From positions 1 to 60,294 of IMG/VR virus record IMGVR_UViG_3300030328_000938: a DNA stretch of 60,294 nt; one strand, given 5' to 3'. Of the stretch, positions 13,803 to 22,615 are shown piece after piece; within the stretch, counting starts at the first letter, position 1; each line of letters opens with the position of its first letter. A program made the position numbers and the translations under genes. Under the pieces are notes generated by a model. The model ran no database searches. It was not told the origin of the DNA and saw only the letters and a program-made list of their open reading frames with translations. This DNA comes from a virus.

Positions 13803-15323
13803 ATGGCTGACACAAGTTATCCTCAGAATACACCTCTGAAATTAGCAACTGCCTCAGGACTTTCCGAATCAAGTAAAGCTATTGCCGCGTCTGGTTTATC
13901 AACTGGTGACCTTAGGAGAAGATATGACTTCTCTGAGAGGTTTGCAGAATTAGCTATTGACCAAACACCATTCTTTAGATTGGTATCTGGTCTAGCAAAA
14001 GCTCCAGTAGACGACCCACAGTTTAAGTTCACAGAAAAGAGACAATCTTGGATGAAGCGTTATGCTTATGTCGTAGGTTGTATCAACTCTGGTTCTACTG
14101 ATGTCTTTAATGACGCGACAGTAACTGCTCATGGTGGAGACGCTTCAATGGCTCTTCAAGACACTTTGAAAGTGTACATGGCTACTGATTACAAGTCTGC
14201 AGGCAATCTTCAAAACATCTCCGGTCAAGCGAACGGAGCGATTGCAATAGGTGCGGCAGGAACAGCACCTGAATTTCTAATGCCTAACCAAATACTTCGT
14301 ATTAATGTCTCTGACACCGCTGGTGGTGGAGTTGCAATTAGCGATTATTTGCTACTAAAAGTAACATCTGTTGGTGCAGAAGCTACTAAGAATGGTATGC
14401 AAGTAAAGTTAGTTACAGGCGAAGTGGTAAGAGCTGCGAGTGGAGAGTATGCCTCATATTCGAGTAATGCTCCCGTTTCTCAGGCTTATGACAAAGACAT
14501 CGCAACCTCATTAGAGGCTATGAGGTCTTATGTTGTAGGTACTTCTTATGAAGAAGGAAGCTCACTACTTGGTAAATCATGGAAAGATAATCCATATAGT
14601 ACTGGTTATGGACAAACTCAGATTTTTAGGTCTGAATTTGGTATGACTAATACTGCAAGAGCAACTGCACTAAAGTATGAGCCTAATGAATGGGCAAGAG
14701 TATGGCGTGATAAGTTGATTGAACACAAATGGGAAATTGAATACGCAGGACTTTTTGGTTCTCAAGTTTCTGATTCCAATGCTGTTGGTCACACGCAGGG
14801 TGCAGTCGATTACATCTTGAAATATGGAAACATCTTTTCTTGGAGTACATCTAAAACTTTAGATGATTTCCTTGATGATATGTCTAAGTATTGTGACCCT
14901 CGTTACAATCAATCAAAAGCAACCGTATACTTCTGTAGTACTGATGTATATAATTGGTTACACAAACTTGGTGGTTTCTTTGCTAAGAACATCAGTATTG
15001 ATGACCAATTCCGTGCAGACTTAGCTATTACAGGTCGTAAGAAAGTTATGGGTCTAGATGTTACTACTATTAGTACTGTCTATGGCGACATGAATGTCTC
15101 ACGATGTATTGCTCTTGATGGTTCTAATGTAAAAATCTTAGGTATCAATATGAATCATGTTAAATACAGACCATTGGTCGGTAATGGCGTGAATCGTGAT
15201 ACTGCTATCTACGCAGGAGTACAATCACTAGAGAACTCTGGTATTGATAAAAGAGTAGATATGATTCTTACTGAGGCAGGCTTTGAATGGCAAATGCCTG
15301 AAGCACACGCAGTTTGGAAATAA
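13803..15323 (+). CDS. Major capsid protein
   Basis: A 506-residue shell protein, assigned by position after the scaffold, by size and by composition. Features are RRYDFSERFAELAIDQTPFF near the N-terminus, a long central domain containing RSEFGMTNTARATALKYE and EWARVWRDKLIEHKWEIEYA (spine-helix-like), and an ending in GIDKRVDMILTEAGFEWQMP. The codon choice contains more C-ending and common codons than neighbouring genes, as expected for the most abundant product. A HK97-type fold is expected from the family but cannot be shown by eye. Confidence 0.88.
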   Translation: MADTSYPQNTPLKLATASGLSESSKAIAASGLSTGDLRRRYDFSERFAELAIDQTPFFRLVSGLAKAPVDDPQFKFTEKRQSWMKRYAYVVGCINSGSTDVFNDATVTAHGGDASMALQDTLKVYMATDYKSAGNLQNISGQANGAIAIGAAGTAPEFLMPNQILRINVSDTAGGGVAISDYLLLKVTSVGAEATKNGMQVKLVTGEVVRAASGEYASYSSNAPVSQAYDKDIATSLEAMRSYVVGTSYEEGSSLLGKSWKDNPYSTGYGQTQIFRSEFGMTNTARATALKYEPNEWARVWRDKLIEHKWEIEYAGLFGSQVSDSNAVGHTQGAVDYILKYGNIFSWSTSKTLDDFLDDMSKYCDPRYNQSKATVYFCSTDVYNWLHKLGGFFAKNISIDDQFRADLAITGRKKVMGLDVTTISTVYGDMNVSRCIALDGSNVKILGINMNHVKYRPLVGNGVNRDTAIYAGVQSLENSGIDKRVDMILTEAGFEWQMPEAHAVWK

Positions 15324-15347
15324 TCTAAACTAAAAATAGATGGCAAC

Positions 15348-15388
15348 GCTTCCTTCCGCTTTTAACCCTCCTTTCTCCGGTTGGAAGC
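15348..15388 (+). terminator. Nested stem-loop after the capsid gene
   Basis: GCTTCC (15348-15353) pairs with GGAAGC (15383-15388), and AACC with GGTT inside. The 88-base spacer is more GC-rich than its surroundings. There is no U-run, so it may be a partial terminator or RNA-stability element that sets capsid against tail expression. The same bases form a 23-codon frame (15340-15411, MATLPSAFNPPFSGWKL...) that ends one base before the next ATG. That frame has no ribosome site, so I favour the structure. Confidence 0.4.
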
Positions 15389-15411
15389 TGCGCCGTCTTG
15401 TAAGGAATTAA

Positions 15412-18400
15412 ATGAGACTTTGGGAAAAAGTAAATAATGTAACTGGACATAAGTCTAAGTCTAGGTATCTTGTAGAATATATAAATGCAGGTGCAAAGTT
15501 TATTCTTAGTTCATTACCTGAAAAGTTTTTATGGACTGTGGCTAATGAGACAACTATAAATGGTTGGAACTCAAGTGATACTAATAATGATAATTTAGGT
15601 GCAGGTTCTAGTGTAGCCTATGATAAGATATTAGCAGTCTATAGATATGATAATGGGAAGAAAAGAGTGTGTGCAGAAGCACCTGATAATTCTATACACA
15701 TCTTTGATGAAGAAGGTAGTTTATTAACTGCAACTGAAATGTTCCCTAAGTTTTACAAGTTATCAGGAAAGATTTTTATAAAACCTGACCCTGACTATAA
15801 TGCTAGTAGTAGTAATAAGACTTATGTCCCTCTTGGTGGTACTTCTACTACATTAGCTAGTGGTGCAGGAGATAAAGGAATTGTTGTTTATTCTGCTCCT
15901 CCAGTAATTGACGAGAATACTGATAATTGGATATTGGTTGAGTATGAAAATATAGCATTAATGTACGCAGCGTCACTTGATTGCCTAAGACTTGTTACTC
16001 ATTATAGAGATTTATGTGAGTCAGAGATAGAAACAATCAATACTGCTACTACAGGTCTATTTGCTCAATTTAGAAATAAAGTACCTACTTTATCACTAAC
16101 TACAGATACTAATGGAAACAATATATCAATACCTATATTAGCATTAAATTGGAATCCAAGTGGTTCTTTACCTAGTTATAACTTTAATGAAACACTTCCA
16201 AGTTGGAATTTTAATGATAGTTTACCCTCTCCTTTGAGTGTGTCTACCAATTTACCAACTTTTGATAATAGTGCATTAACTGCTCCTAGTGCAATATCGG
16301 TATCAACGGCATTGCCTACTGCTATAAATCTATCAACATCATTACCTAATTGGTCTGGAATGGGAACTTTGGATACTGAAGTACCTGATTTTAGTGTAAG
16401 TACACCAGTACCAACTTTTGCATTTGCTAAAGAAGTTCCTGATAAAATTAATATAACTAAGGATTTACCCGGAGATTTTGAACTATCAAGACCTTTTCCA
16501 GTTCCAATTACTATTTCAGCTGATTTTCCTGCTGATATGGAAATAACTGTTGACTTTCCTGAGTTTTCTTTTACAGGAGTTCCACCTCAGCCAGTTACAA
16601 CATCAAAGCAATTACCTAATAGTATGTCTGCTGATATGACAACAGTACTTCCTACTTGGGATTTATCAACTGTTTTACCTAGTGAGGTGAATGTAACGGC
16701 TAGTTTACCTAGTGCATTTAACTTAACAAGTAATTTCCCTACTGATTTAGCAGTTGGTTCAAGACTTCCTAGTGATTTTAGCGTGAGTGCTACATTGCCT
16801 GAAGGGTTCAGTATTGATAGAACCTTACCTACATTTAGAGATGAGATATTTAATTTAGACCATTCTGAAGTAGATGAGGCTTTAGTAGAGGTAGACCAAA
16901 CATTAAAGACTGGTTTATTAGGTGCTAAGGATGATGCTGATTCAAGTAGTGGTGGACCAGAGAATACTTTTCCTAAGTCTCTAGCATATTGGCTAACTGA
17001 TGAAGACCCTGACATGGTTACTTCTACTACTCAAGCCGCGAACATTCAAATAAATAGAGCAAATGCTGAGATTCAGAAACAACAACAAAGATTAGATTCA
17101 TTCTCTAAGAAGATAAATACTGAGGTATCAAGGTTTAGTGGGTTAATTAATGCTTATAACGCAGATGCTCAGAATGAAAGAACAAGAGTTGAAACAGATG
17201 CTAACCTTTATAAAACATCAGTTGAGTCTGAAAGAACTAGAATTAATGCAGAAATAGAGAAATACAATGGTGATTTAAGTGCTGAGTCTAAGAGAATTGA
17301 TAGTCAGCTACAAAGATACTCTATGGAGTCTCAATCAGAGCAAACTAGGATTAATGCTGAATCGACTAAGTATCAATTAGAATTAGATAAAGAGAAAACA
17401 AGAATTAATACAGAATTAACAAGGCTTAAAACTGATGTTGAAAAAGAATCTACTAGGGTTACTACTGAGTTAGGTAAGTATCAGGCTGAAGTTCAGTTCT
17501 TAGGTACAAAATCTCAACAAGATATTGATATTTACTTAGGTGAATTAAATGGAGAGAGAACAAGAATAGAGGCTGAAACTACTAGATATACAAAAGAATT
17601 AGAGGCTGCGGTGGCAGTTAATAAGACAGAAGCTGAGAATTACTCTCTTGAGATACAAAAAGAGACTGCTCGTATTGAGAATGGTGTTAAAAGATACCAA
17701 ATAGAAATGGAAACTGAAGTATCTAGATACAGAGAAGAATTAAATGCATATAGCGCAGAGGTAAGTAAAGAAGCTGCGAGGTCTAATGTAGATGTTCAAG
17801 CGTATAATGCAGAGTTGCAAAAAGAAACTACTAGGATTAATGCAGATTTAAGTATATGGACTAATGAATTTCAAAAAGCAGTTCAAGAGTATCAGGCTAA
17901 ACTTCAAGGCTATCAAGCAGATGTAGCTCTCGAAACCACTACATTTAATTCAAATCTTGGTAAATGGAACGCAGATGTTGCATCAAGAGTTCAAGATTAT
18001 CAAATGGGTGTTACTAAATACTCTACTGAATTAGGTAAAGAGGGACAAAGACATCAATCTGAGACTGCTAAATATAATTTAGAACTTCAAAAAGAAATAA
18101 ATAGGATACAAAGTGATATAAATATCTTTCAAACAAATCTAAATAAGTTAGATGCTCAGTTTAAAAATGATTTAGCTAAGTATTCTACTGAGTTACAAAA
18201 AGATATTAATAGGGTAAATAGTGAAGTCGCTAAGTATAATGCATCTCTAGGTAAGTCAGCTCAAGAGTTTCAAGCCAATTTAAGTAAGTATACGAATGAA
18301 TTACAAAGAGAGGGTGCTAGATTTAACGGAGAAATAAGTAAGTACAATGCTCAAATTGGAGAAGAAGTCCAATCAATGAATAAAGATGTTGCTCAATTTA

Positions 18401-18669
18401 CTCAGGATATGGGTAAATACACTCAACTAGTACAAGCAAAGGCTTTAAAGTTTAACTCAGACCACGGTGAAGCAAAGACATATCTAGATGAAGCTACTAT
18501 GAGATTACAAACTAGTGGAAGTTATATGAATAAAAGTGGTTCTCTTTTTCAAGATTCTAGAGATTATTACCAAAGAGCAATGAATGAGTTAAGTGCAATA
18601 AGTGGAGCAATAACTGCACCAGCTCAGCAACAAAAAACACAAAGACAAGAACAAGGAGCTACTTCATAA
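15412..18669 (+). CDS. Tail adaptor domain fused to proline repeats and an 18-residue-repeat helical rod
   Basis: A 1085-residue virion protein in three parts. Residues 1 to about 215 resemble the gp11-type head-to-tail adaptor (VEYINAGAKFILSSLPE, KFYKLSGKIFIKPDPDY, VEYENIALMYAASLD). Residues about 245-475 are a run of roughly ten-residue units beginning Leu/Phe-Pro (LPSAFNLTSN, FPTDLAVGSR, LPSDFSVSAT). Residues 582-1031 (17155-18504) are 25 uninterrupted units of exactly 18 residues of the form Y-x-x-E-L-x-K-E-x-x-R-I-N-x-E-L-x-K, all but one starting with Tyr, Trp or Phe. Eighteen residues make five turns at 3.6 per turn, a straight helical rod. A short C-terminal region follows. Adaptor function is likely; the rod could be a whisker, collar fibre or internal strut. 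Confidence 0.72.
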   Translation: MRLWEKVNNVTGHKSKSRYLVEYINAGAKFILSSLPEKFLWTVANETTINGWNSSDTNNDNLGAGSSVAYDKILAVYRYDNGKKRVCAEAPDNSIHIFDEEGSLLTATEMFPKFYKLSGKIFIKPDPDYNASSSNKTYVPLGGTSTTLASGAGDKGIVVYSAPPVIDENTDNWILVEYENIALMYAASLDCLRLVTHYRDLCESEIETINTATTGLFAQFRNKVPTLSLTTDTNGNNISIPILALNWNPSGSLPSYNFNETLPSWNFNDSLPSPLSVSTNLPTFDNSALTAPSAISVSTALPTAINLSTSLPNWSGMGTLDTEVPDFSVSTPVPTFAFAKEVPDKINITKDLPGDFELSRPFPVPITISADFPADMEITVDFPEFSFTGVPPQPVTTSKQLPNSMSADMTTVLPTWDLSTVLPSEVNVTASLPSAFNLTSNFPTDLAVGSRLPSDFSVSATLPEGFSIDRTLPTFRDEIFNLDHSEVDEALVEVDQTLKTGLLGAKDDADSSSGGPENTFPKSLAYWLTDEDPDMVTSTTQAANIQINRANAEIQKQQQRLDSFSKKINTEVSRFSGLINAYNADAQNERTRVETDANLYKTSVESERTRINAEIEKYNGDLSAESKRIDSQLQRYSMESQSEQTRINAESTKYQLELDKEKTRINTELTRLKTDVEKESTRVTTELGKYQAEVQFLGTKSQQDIDIYLGELNGERTRIEAETTRYTKELEAAVAVNKTEAENYSLEIQKETARIENGVKRYQIEMETEVSRYREELNAYSAEVSKEAARSNVDVQAYNAELQKETTRINADLSIWTNEFQKAVQEYQAKLQGYQADVALETTTFNSNLGKWNADVASRVQDYQMGVTKYSTELGKEGQRHQSETAKYNLELQKEINRIQSDINIFQTNLNKLDAQFKNDLAKYSTELQKDINRVNSEVAKYNASLGKSAQEFQANLSKYTNELQREGARFNGEISKYNAQIGEEVQSMNKDVAQFTQDMGKYTQLVQAKALKFNSDHGEAKTYLDEATMRLQTSGSYMNKSGSLFQDSRDYYQRAMNELSAISGAITAPAQQQKTQRQEQGATS

Positions 18670-18941
18670 TGACTATATTAGAGATGATGGAAAGAGCAAA
18701 TACTAGAGAAACGAATCTTTCTATTGCCTTTATTAAGGATGCAATAGCTAAAATTCAAAGTTCTAATGAAATTGTTTTAAAGGTTGATAAGCAAAATATC
18801 ACTAAAGACCAAAGAGATTATTATTTACCAGTTGATATTATAGCACTTGATAGTGTTTCAATACTTGATACTGAAGATGGTAATAAATATAAGAAGATTA
18901 GAAGAATAATGGATGACCCTGTTGTAACAGAGGATGTATAA
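18669..18941 (+). CDS. Small connector-like virion protein
   Basis: A 90-residue protein with a helical start (LEMMERANTRETNLSIAFIK) and a strand-rich second half (ITKDQRDYYLPVDIIAL, SVSILDTEDGNKYKKIRR). The pattern of a helix, then a -YxLP- loop and strands is one I know from head-completion and adaptor-like proteins of podoviruses. It overlaps both neighbours by one base. Head-tail joining is the likely role; a specific gene equivalence cannot be assigned. Confidence 0.5.
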   Translation: MTILEMMERANTRETNLSIAFIKDAIAKIQSSNEIVLKVDKQNITKDQRDYYLPVDIIALDSVSILDTEDGNKYKKIRRIMDDPVVTEDV

Positions 18942-19402
18942 TGAGTTGGGATACACAAAAGAATTATTTTTATAAGAGACATGGTAAGGTATTAAGACTT
19001 TATAGGTTAAGAAAGAACTCTCATAGGACAATAGATAATGAGGGAAGAGTCCCTCCTTCGTCAAATGATGATTTAATATACCCTGATGAAACCATTACTA
19101 ATGGTCTAAGAGTAGAATTTACTGCTCTAGTTAAGCCTTTTGTTCAACAAGACCCTGAGCAAACTGCATACGAAAGTTTAACAGAAATAGATAAACCAAC
19201 AGAATTAACTCATGTAAGTCTAAATAGGACTCTGTCCCTAGCAGTTGTTGAATATCTTAAGGCTATGTTCGCAGAGCGTAAGGGAGATATACAGGCAAAA
19301 GAGTACTTTATGAGAGAATTTTATAATAAATTAGCGGATAATGAAAGCAATCGAAATGATGTTTTCGTGGTAACGCCAATGTCACCATTCGCAGTAAAAT
19401 AG
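18941..19402 (+). CDS. Probable head-tail joining or structural protein
   Basis: A 153-residue protein starting MSWDTQKNYFYKRHGKVLRL. A proline- and acid-rich loop (GRVPPSSNDDLIYPDE) is followed by helical segments (LNRTLSLAVVEYLKAMFAER, EYFMREFYNKLADNES). It is coupled by overlap to the connector-like gene upstream. Position between adaptor and decoration genes suggests a tail-completion role. No family is recognised. Confidence 0.5.
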   Translation: MSWDTQKNYFYKRHGKVLRLYRLRKNSHRTIDNEGRVPPSSNDDLIYPDETITNGLRVEFTALVKPFVQQDPEQTAYESLTEIDKPTELTHVSLNRTLSLAVVEYLKAMFAERKGDIQAKEYFMREFYNKLADNESNRNDVFVVTPMSPFAVK

Positions 19403-19411
19403 GAGTAAAAT

Positions 19412-19927
19412 ATGGCAACAAGTATAAAAGCAAGGGTTGATGTAAGTGTCTCTCCCTATATGGAAATAACAGGAGCGGGTGGTAATCAACCTGATATAAC
19501 TACTGGATTGACTTCAGCCACTTTCCCAACAGGCTATTTTGGAGGTGGAAGCTACTTAGCAACCATAGACAATGATAATGATGTAGAGGCTGTAGCTTGT
19601 CACCAAACTTTAGAATCAAACGCAGGAAGTACATACACACAATTAAAGGCTGAAAATGATAATGGAGTCTTAATTATCAAGCATAGTGGTTTTACAAGTA
19701 GTGCAAAGTCTACCGCGGCAGATGCAGGTTCTAGTGTTTCAGTATATGTTAGGATAGCGTCTACTACTAATTATGCAAAAGTGTGTAGCTTGTCAGTAGC
19801 GAATAAGGATGTATTTGTAATACCTTTTACATCAAATGGTGCTAAACAATATTATGTGCAAAATGATAATGCAACGGCTTCCAAACCTGCTTATCTAGAA
19901 GCATTTTTAATTCATAGTGAAGAATAG
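19412..19927 (+). CDS. Putative capsid decoration or structural protein
   Basis: A 171-residue Ser/Thr/Ala/Gly-rich beta protein starting MATSIKARVDVSVSPYM. The composition (GGGSYLATIDNDND, DAGSSVSVYVRIAS) and lack of charge clusters fit a virion surface protein with an immunoglobulin-like or jelly-roll fold. It may form trimers on the capsid or tail. The next small gene has the same style. The function is inferred from composition and position only. Confidence 0.45.
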   Translation: MATSIKARVDVSVSPYMEITGAGGNQPDITTGLTSATFPTGYFGGGSYLATIDNDNDVEAVACHQTLESNAGSTYTQLKAENDNGVLIIKHSGFTSSAKSTAADAGSSVSVYVRIASTTNYAKVCSLSVANKDVFVIPFTSNGAKQYYVQNDNATASKPAYLEAFLIHSEE

Positions 19928-19937
19928 GGAGTAATAT

Positions 19938-20174
19938 ATGCCTAAAAATATACAAGATTATACAATAGCTGAAAGTGTAGCTCCATACATTAAAGCAGTA
20001 GTAGCAACTGGTAATGACATGGATGCTTGTAGAGCAGTTCATATGAAGGGAACTTCTGCTGATGTTGCACTTACTATTGATGATGTAGCAGTCACTTTTC
20101 ATCTATTAAAAGGTCATACATATAAAATATGTGCGACAAAATCTAATTCAACAAGTGTAGTATTTTTATATTAA
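19938..20174 (+). CDS. Small beta-rich virion protein
   Basis: A 78-residue protein, MPKNIQDYTIAESVAPYI followed by strands (ADVALTIDDVAVTFHLLKG) and ending CATKSNSTSVVFLY. It resembles small decoration or baseplate-type beta barrels in length and in alternating hydrophobic residues. It abuts the next gene without a gap. No family is recognised. Confidence 0.45.
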   Translation: MPKNIQDYTIAESVAPYIKAVVATGNDMDACRAVHMKGTSADVALTIDDVAVTFHLLKGHTYKICATKSNSTSVVFLY

Positions 20175-20567
20175 ATGATAACTAACGAAGCATATCAAGA
20201 CATTCAGATACTTCAGGATAGTGATTTTGAAAATGTAGTAACATTTGACTCATCTCACGATATGACAGGTAAATCATACAAGGCTTATATATCTAAGGAT
20301 TATGTGCCTACTGCTTTTACTGGTCCAAAATATGAGAGTAATTCTTGGTCATCGGCTAATGATGTAACTAGAATACCTTTGACAACTGTGGTATCAGGTC
20401 AAAGTGTAACAATATCATTGCCTGCTGAGGCTACTACATTTTTTACTGATGGATGGGAAGGAGTATGGGATTTATTAGAAAAAGATTCTGATAATACTTC
20501 TTACGCTAGACAATTACAAGGTGATGTCGTAGTTTCTAATTCAATAGCAAAGGTAAGTGATTTTTAA
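20175..20567 (+). CDS. Beta-sandwich virion protein, fibre-attachment candidate
   Basis: A 130-residue protein whose start (ITNEAYQDIQILQDSDFEN) and core (SSHDMTGKSYKAYISKDY, WEGVWDLLEKDSDNTSYARQLQGDVVV) match the small beta-sandwich layout found at the base of phage tail fibres (BppU N-terminal-like: strand, 'dl-TG-y-a-i', strands, 'G-x-W-x-l'). It would anchor or brace fibres. The call rests on pattern similarity and position. Confidence 0.45.
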   Translation: MITNEAYQDIQILQDSDFENVVTFDSSHDMTGKSYKAYISKDYVPTAFTGPKYESNSWSSANDVTRIPLTTVVSGQSVTISLPAEATTFFTDGWEGVWDLLEKDSDNTSYARQLQGDVVVSNSIAKVSDF

Positions 20568-20902
20568 TGGCAATTACCACAAAAGTAACAAATAATTCAG
20601 CAACCAAGACTTTTGGTACTCAGGTTGCTTCTAAGACGGCAGAAAGTTTTAGTATAAGTGCAAGTGAAATTCCTGTAACTCTAAGTTCTCAACCTGACAA
20701 AAAGAATGTACAAGATGCATTAGAAGCGATGGGAACAGGACAAGGAGTCACAGTTCAAATCAATGAACCATCAAGTCCAACAGAAGGAGACTTATGGTTT
20801 AAATCAAATACAGATACTCTTTTCGTAAGAGGAGATAATGCTTGGGCAGAAATAACTGATACTTCTGACCAAAACAATGTAGACGGGGGGACATTTACAT
20901 AA
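20567..20902 (+). CDS. Fibre-associated structural protein
   Basis: A 111-residue protein starting MAITTKVTNNSATKTFG. Its middle contains KKNVQDALEAMGTGQG and then EPSSPTEGDLWFKSNTDTLF. The phrase 'P-x-x-x-x-x-G-D-L-W-x-x-x-x-x-x-x-L-x-V-x' recurs in fibre and collar proteins of marine phages as a small beta unit. It probably forms part of the fibre cassette that follows. Confidence 0.5.
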   Translation: MAITTKVTNNSATKTFGTQVASKTAESFSISASEIPVTLSSQPDKKNVQDALEAMGTGQGVTVQINEPSSPTEGDLWFKSNTDTLFVRGDNAWAEITDTSDQNNVDGGTFT

Positions 20903-20921
20903 CTAGTAAAGGGCAATTAAT

Positions 20922-22022
20922 ATGGCTATTCAAATAAAAAGAAACGCTAACAACGCCTCGACAGACCTTCCGGGTTCACTGTTAAGTGGAGAAATGGCAC
21001 TTGTCCAAGCAGACAAGAAACTATTTATAGGTAGGCATAATAATTCTAGTGTGGAAGTATTCCACTTGTCGAGTTTGTTAGATTTAACAGGTGGTAATGG
21101 TGTAACTGCAACAGTCGCAAGTGGCTCAACTGATAATTCAGTCTCACTAGCAGTCGATGTAGCTGATTCAAATATATTCGGCTCAACTTCAGCGAAAGGT
21201 ATACTACAAGCCGACTCTGATGTATTTCAAGTCACATCAGGTGTAATTGACATCAAAGCAGATGCTATTGATGAAACTCACATAGATTGGGGAACTGGCT
21301 CAGGTCAAGTATCAAGTGCTGATGTTCCTGAAGAAACAAATTTATATTACACAAATGCAAGAGCAAGAGCTTCAGTATCGGCAACAGACTCAGGTGGTGA
21401 TGGTTCATTTGCTTACAATAGCTCAACAGGTGCTTTTACATACACTGGTCCATCAGCCGCGGAAGTCCGTGCCCACTTCTCAGGAGGTACAGGAGTAACA
21501 ATAACTAATGGTAGTGTTGCTATAGGTCAATCAGTAGCAAGTAGTGACTCTCCTCAGTTCGCAGGTTTAGATATTAATGGTAGTATGACTATCACAGGAG
21601 ACATTACTGGAGATAATGGCAACTTAACGGTTTCATCAAGTAGTGGTAATACTCTTGTAGAGGGAACAACTTTTAATGCAAATGATGTTACTATTGCAGG
21701 TAATTTAACTGTTCAAGGGACAACCACGACAGTTGAATCAAATACCGTTGTAATAGATGACCCTATATTTACATTAGGAGCTGTGAGTGGCGCAGCACCT
21801 TCATCAGATGACAATAAAGATAGAGGTATATTAGCACATTATCACGATGGCTCAAATGCTAAGACTGCTTTCTTTGGATATAATGACAACGACTCACGAT
21901 TTGTCTTTATCCCAGATGCTACTGAATCAAGTGGTGTAATGAGTGGTACTTTAGGACACGCTGAGTTTGCAGAGGTAACGGCTACAACATTTCATGGAAC
22001 TATTGATGGAGGCTCATTTTAA
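20922..22022 (+). CDS. Tail fibre-like structural protein
   Basis: A 366-residue protein. The N-terminus MAIQIKRNANNASTDLPG and SGEMALVQADKKLFIGR is the attachment module of many marine phage fibres. Beta-helix-type repeats follow, including VPEETNLYYTNARARASV, SSTGAFTYTGPSAAEV and paired NGSMTITGDITGD and TIAGNLTVQGTTTTVES units. The repeats suggest a slender trimeric shaft. It overlaps the next fibre gene by one base. It is a virion surface protein involved in host contact or in supporting other fibres. Confidence 0.7.
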   Translation: MAIQIKRNANNASTDLPGSLLSGEMALVQADKKLFIGRHNNSSVEVFHLSSLLDLTGGNGVTATVASGSTDNSVSLAVDVADSNIFGSTSAKGILQADSDVFQVTSGVIDIKADAIDETHIDWGTGSGQVSSADVPEETNLYYTNARARASVSATDSGGDGSFAYNSSTGAFTYTGPSAAEVRAHFSGGTGVTITNGSVAIGQSVASSDSPQFAGLDINGSMTITGDITGDNGNLTVSSSSGNTLVEGTTFNANDVTIAGNLTVQGTTTTVESNTVVIDDPIFTLGAVSGAAPSSDDNKDRGILAHYHDGSNAKTAFFGYNDNDSRFVFIPDATESSGVMSGTLGHAEFAEVTATTFHGTIDGGSF

Positions 22023-22393
22023 TGGCAACCATTAAACATTATCGCTCAGGTACGGAAAATGCAACTCCAACGGCAGGTAATCTAGACCACGGAGTATTAG
22101 CTATCAATTATAATGATGGAAAAATATTCTATAAAAATGCTAGTAACACCGTTTCTGAGTTTAGTAGTGCAGGTACTTTATCTAGCCAAACTAGTGATAG
22201 TAATGGTTGGTTGCAATTTGCATCTACTGGTGCAGTTTCAAGTGGTTCTTTGTTAAAAATAAAAAATCAAAGTGATGAGAAATTTGCAGTAGAATATGAT
22301 GGTCAATTACAATTAGCATCAGTTAGTAGTAAGGGGACTGCCGGAACTGGAAAGTTTGTTTTCGATGGCACAAACCTTTATATAGGAGTCTAG
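22022..22393 (+). CDS. Short fibre-cassette protein
   Basis: A 123-residue protein, MATIKHYRSGTENATPTAG then LDHGVLAINYNDGKIFYKN, a second copy of the attachment motif seen in the previous fibre (hydrophobic-A-N/V-x-x-D-K/G-x-F-x). The remainder is beta-rich (GWLQFASTGAVSSGSLL, GTGKFVFDGTNLYIGV). It probably forms a head-only fibre domain. Role inferred. Confidence 0.55.
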   Translation: MATIKHYRSGTENATPTAGNLDHGVLAINYNDGKIFYKNASNTVSEFSSAGTLSSQTSDSNGWLQFASTGAVSSGSLLKIKNQSDEKFAVEYDGQLQLASVSSKGTAGTGKFVFDGTNLYIGV

Positions 22394-22414
22394 TAATGAG
22401 AAAAGGAGAGACAT

Positions 22415-22615
22415 ATGTCTTTAATAGAAAAGATAACAAAGGTTAATGAATATCCTAAACATACAAATAATTTATCGCCAAAGGAGATTGGTTTCTTGAT
22501 TAATATGATTGAAGAAATGGCTATCTCAGGCAAAGTACTTGAACTTGCATATTCTGTCAAGACTAAATTACAGGGCAAGTTAAATCAAATCGCAAATAAA
22601 ACAGAGGAGTTTTAA
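22415..22615 (+). CDS. Small helical protein between fibre genes (copy 1)
   Basis: A 66-residue, all-helical, soluble protein behind AAAGGAGAG: NNLSPKEIGFLINMIEEMAI then SGKVLELAYSVKTKLQGKL. It lies just before a fibre whose start is MATWKR. A similar small helical protein precedes the next MATWKK fibre (23821-23991), so the pair looks like a duplicated unit. It may be an assembly chaperone or a small virion protein. Confidence 0.5.
   Translation: MSLIEKITKVNEYPKHTNNLSPKEIGFLINMIEEMAISGKVLELAYSVKTKLQGKLNQIANKTEEF

Noticed and set aside
16587-17015. Antisense gene within the adaptor-rod gene
   Set aside because: It exists because the repeat-rich coding strand lacks stops on the other strand; no start signal and no family.
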